6,044 nucleotides of DNA from Methanomassiliicoccales archaeon (GTDB lineage: Archaea; Thermoplasmatota; Thermoplasmata; Methanomassiliicoccales; Methanomethylophilaceae): the NCBI GenBank assembly GCA_900767505.1, contig CAAFZG010000065.1, positions 1 through 6,044 on the forward strand. Reading direction: 5' to 3'. The notes beneath the pieces are model-generated. The model had not been told where the DNA came from, ran no database searches, and saw nothing but the letters and a program-made list of their open reading frames with translations. The position numbers and the translations under genes are program-made. Below are positions 4,465 through 6,044 of this stretch, piece after piece. Numbering within the stretch: the first letter of the stretch is position 1; every line of letters begins with the position of its first letter.

Positions 4465-5078
4465 AGCAGAAGATGGGGAGGCATCTCAGTTTCGTCGAGT
4501 GCAGGGAGTCCATGGGACTCGGCGTCGGCGGAGGTCTGGCCCAGAGGGCGACCATATCCGAGTCCGGAAGGGACGTCGTGGCGGTCGCCATGGGACCCGG
4601 ACGCAGACACATCACCAAGCCCGTATGCGAGATCACCTACGCTCTCAGGGAAGAGGGCATAGACACCAGCGTCATGGTCCTGGATGCCGGATCGGGAGTA
4701 CCCGCCGACGCACCTGACATGACCACGGGATCGTACTTCGGACTGGACCCCATCGAGGTGGAGAGGATACAGCAGTACAAGGTCGCGCTCATCCACTTGG
4801 GCAATGTGCGCATGCACATCATCTACAAGGCTAGGCTCATCCTCAGGAACGTGGACATACCCGCCATAGTCGTGTCGCAGTGCCCCGTGGACTTCGAGGA
4901 TTTCGCGGCGATCGGCGTCAAGACCAGGGCGGTCATGCCGCCGGATGACAAGATACAGACCAAGGGCGAGATCGTGGAGATCGTCACAGGTGTCGTAAGG
5001 GGAGTGACCACGCCCCAGGACAAGCTCGACGAGATAGTGTCCAAGGTACAGTCGATGCTGCCGGAGGTACGCAGATGA
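4461..5078 (+). CDS. mcrC: Methyl-coenzyme M reductase operon protein C (McrC)
   Basis: This 205-aa soluble protein is the expected size for McrC (TIGR03264 type). Family hallmarks are the N-terminal CRESMGLGVGGGLAQR (14-29), VLDAGSGVPADAP (73-85), GLDPIEVERIQQYKVALIHLGN (94-115, split by no gaps) and SQCPVDFEDF (139-148). Cysteines lie at 14, 56 and 141. McrC is not a subunit of the mature reductase; it belongs to the complex that activates it by reducing F430 nickel, with A2 and marker proteins. In many methanogens mcrC lies in the mcrBDCGA operon; here it follows atwA with a 4-nt ATGA overlap and precedes mmp3 with another, placing it with the activation machinery rather than the enzyme subunits. 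A GGTGA site precedes the start. Confidence 0.94.
   Translation: MKQKMGRHLSFVECRESMGLGVGGGLAQRATISESGRDVVAVAMGPGRRHITKPVCEITYALREEGIDTSVMVLDAGSGVPADAPDMTTGSYFGLDPIEVERIQQYKVALIHLGNVRMHIIYKARLILRNVDIPAIVVSQCPVDFEDFAAIGVKTRAVMPPDDKIQTKGEIVEIVTGVVRGVTTPQDKLDEIVSKVQSMLPEVRR
5063..5068 (+). promoter_or_regulatory. Ribosome binding site of mmp3 inside mcrC
   Basis: A perfect GGAGGT lies 6 nt before the ATG at 5075, within the last codons of mcrC. It fixes the mmp3 start at the ATGA overlap and is the strongest Shine-Dalgarno in the window. Confidence 0.8.
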
Positions 5079-6044
5079 TAGTCACCGTCAACGGTGTTGA
5101 GAAGAAGTTCAGGGCCGGTGCGACGCTCAAGACGGTCATCGCCGGCGAACCGTATGTGAAAGGGACCAAGGTCGCGGTGCACATCTCCGAGGAGAAGGCG
5201 GTCACCGAGACAAGGGATTTCGAGATCGTCACCGAGAGCGGTACGATGGTCGTGCACCTCAACGATTCTCCCGAGGCGGAGATATGGAGGACCGAGATCG
5301 TCTCCGCGATGGGGGGTGTCAGCACCAGATGGGTCACCCACAACGTCGTGGCGTTCGGTTCGTTCCCCACGGACATCGAGGTGGACAGGTCGGAACACAG
5401 GTACAGGATGTACGACTGCTTCCTCGCCCTCGGAGGATTCGACAACCACACCACCTACATGATGGTGGCCAGGGACAACCATGTCGGAAGCTACGGTGCG
5501 GGATACGGCGTCATCGGAAGGATAACGGTCGGAAGGCACAACATCGACCGCATCAGAGAGGGAGATAAGATATTGTCCGTGCGCCCGCTCATGTCCGAGA
5601 CCAGCAGGTCCAATGTGATCATAACGGATGACATGGCATTCAAGCTGGAGGACGGCTACAGGGTCGAGACCGGACTCAGGATCGAACTCGACAAAGTGTC
5701 GGTGGAATCCGCGGAGCATGTCCTCATCCTGTCCTCCGGCGGGGCGATGAACATCTCCCAGGACACCGGAAGCTTCCTTGCGTGCACGGATGACATGGAC
5801 GTATCGATCCCGGACGAGGATCACGGCGTCAGGGACGTCGGTGTTGTCACTGTGAGGAACGGCGGCGTCGGAGAGGGAAGACTCTACATCTACAAGGAGC
5901 GCAGGCCCGTATCACCGGTACACAACGTGGCCGGCAGGGTCGTCTCCGGAAGGGCCCTGCTCAGTAACATCGACGGGGGATCCAAGGTCACGGTCGTGAC
6001 GGATCCGCCGAGGGCGCTCTCCGTCGGTATGACGCAGGCCGCAG
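5075..6044 (+). CDS. mmp3: Methanogenesis marker protein 3 (UPF0288 family), C-terminus cut by window edge
   Basis: The frame opens at the ATG in the ATGA overlap with mcrC and runs 323 codons to the edge without a stop; the family is about 500 aa, so roughly a third is missing. The N-terminus (MIVTVNGVEKKFRAGATLKTVI) looks like a beta-grasp fold. From about residue 60 comes the family core with TEIVSAMGG, VAFGSFPTD, YDCFLALGGFDNHTTYMM (112-130) and RDNHVGSYG, then a cyclophilin-like beta segment GRITVGRHNIDRIREGDKI (148-166). A second, similar segment is at residues 286-311. The protein has been found with McrC, A2, Mmp7 and Mmp17 in the MCR activation complex (from memory of published work). 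It is encoded after atwA and mcrC with tight coupling, which fits that complex. The family assignment rests on remembered sequence features plus context. Confidence 0.88.
   Translation, partial: MIVTVNGVEKKFRAGATLKTVIAGEPYVKGTKVAVHISEEKAVTETRDFEIVTESGTMVVHLNDSPEAEIWRTEIVSAMGGVSTRWVTHNVVAFGSFPTDIEVDRSEHRYRMYDCFLALGGFDNHTTYMMVARDNHVGSYGAGYGVIGRITVGRHNIDRIREGDKILSVRPLMSETSRSNVIITDDMAFKLEDGYRVETGLRIELDKVSVESAEHVLILSSGGAMNISQDTGSFLACTDDMDVSIPDEDHGVRDVGVVTVRNGGVGEGRLYIYKERRPVSPVHNVAGRVVSGRALLSNIDGGSKVTVVTDPPRALSVGMTQAA

Noticed and set aside
4823..5824. Open frame of 333 codons on the minus strand over mcrC and mmp3
   Set aside because: It spans the junction of two well-supported plus-strand genes and is rich in H, D, R and G as expected of an antisense shadow.
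1..6044. CRISPR array, insertion sequence or integration site
   Set aside because: I found no regularly spaced direct repeats, no transposase or integrase motifs and no terminal inverted repeats with target duplications. The locus looks like core chromosome.

Overview
The window looks like a piece of a methanogenic archaeal chromosome. The right half carries three methanogenesis-specific genes in tandem: atwA (component A2), mcrC and a methanogenesis marker 3 gene. Moderately GC-rich coding sequence, heavy use of AGG for arginine, AT-rich boxes about 25 nt before gene starts and short or absent leaders also fit an archaeon. A member of the Methanomassiliicoccales (Thermoplasmata) is my best guess, but that is inference.

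Layout. 1-164 (-): N-terminal end of a small membrane protein cut by the window edge. 165-377: gene-free, with three hairpins. 378-941 (-): an unrecognised 187-aa protein with five cysteines. 942-1188: gene-free, with an AT-rich promoter, a compact structured element holding an imperfect direct repeat, and a hairpin plus T-run terminator. 1189-1533 (-): a small six-cysteine protein resembling DUF6951. 1526-2485 (-): a winged-helix protein of DUF4443-DUF2111 type whose stop codon overlaps the start of the small gene. 2486-2850: divergent intergenic region rich in palindromes. 2851-4464 (+) atwA, 4461-5078 (+) mcrC and 5075-6044 (+) mmp3 (cut by the right edge) are joined by two ATGA stop/start overlaps.

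How the genes work together. A2, McrC and Mmp3 are, from published work as I recall it, parts of the ATP-dependent complex that reduces the Ni of F430 in methyl-coenzyme M reductase to the active Ni(I) state. The + strand operon is therefore an MCR-activation operon and probably continues to the right. The divergent winged-helix gene has a 25-bp near-perfect palindrome between its TATA-like box and start codon, and an 8-of-9 match to one half-site lies upstream of atwA. This suggests, without proof, a local regulator controlling itself and the activation operon. The small cysteine-rich protein coupled to it, and the cysteine-containing protein further left, are the least explained genes here.
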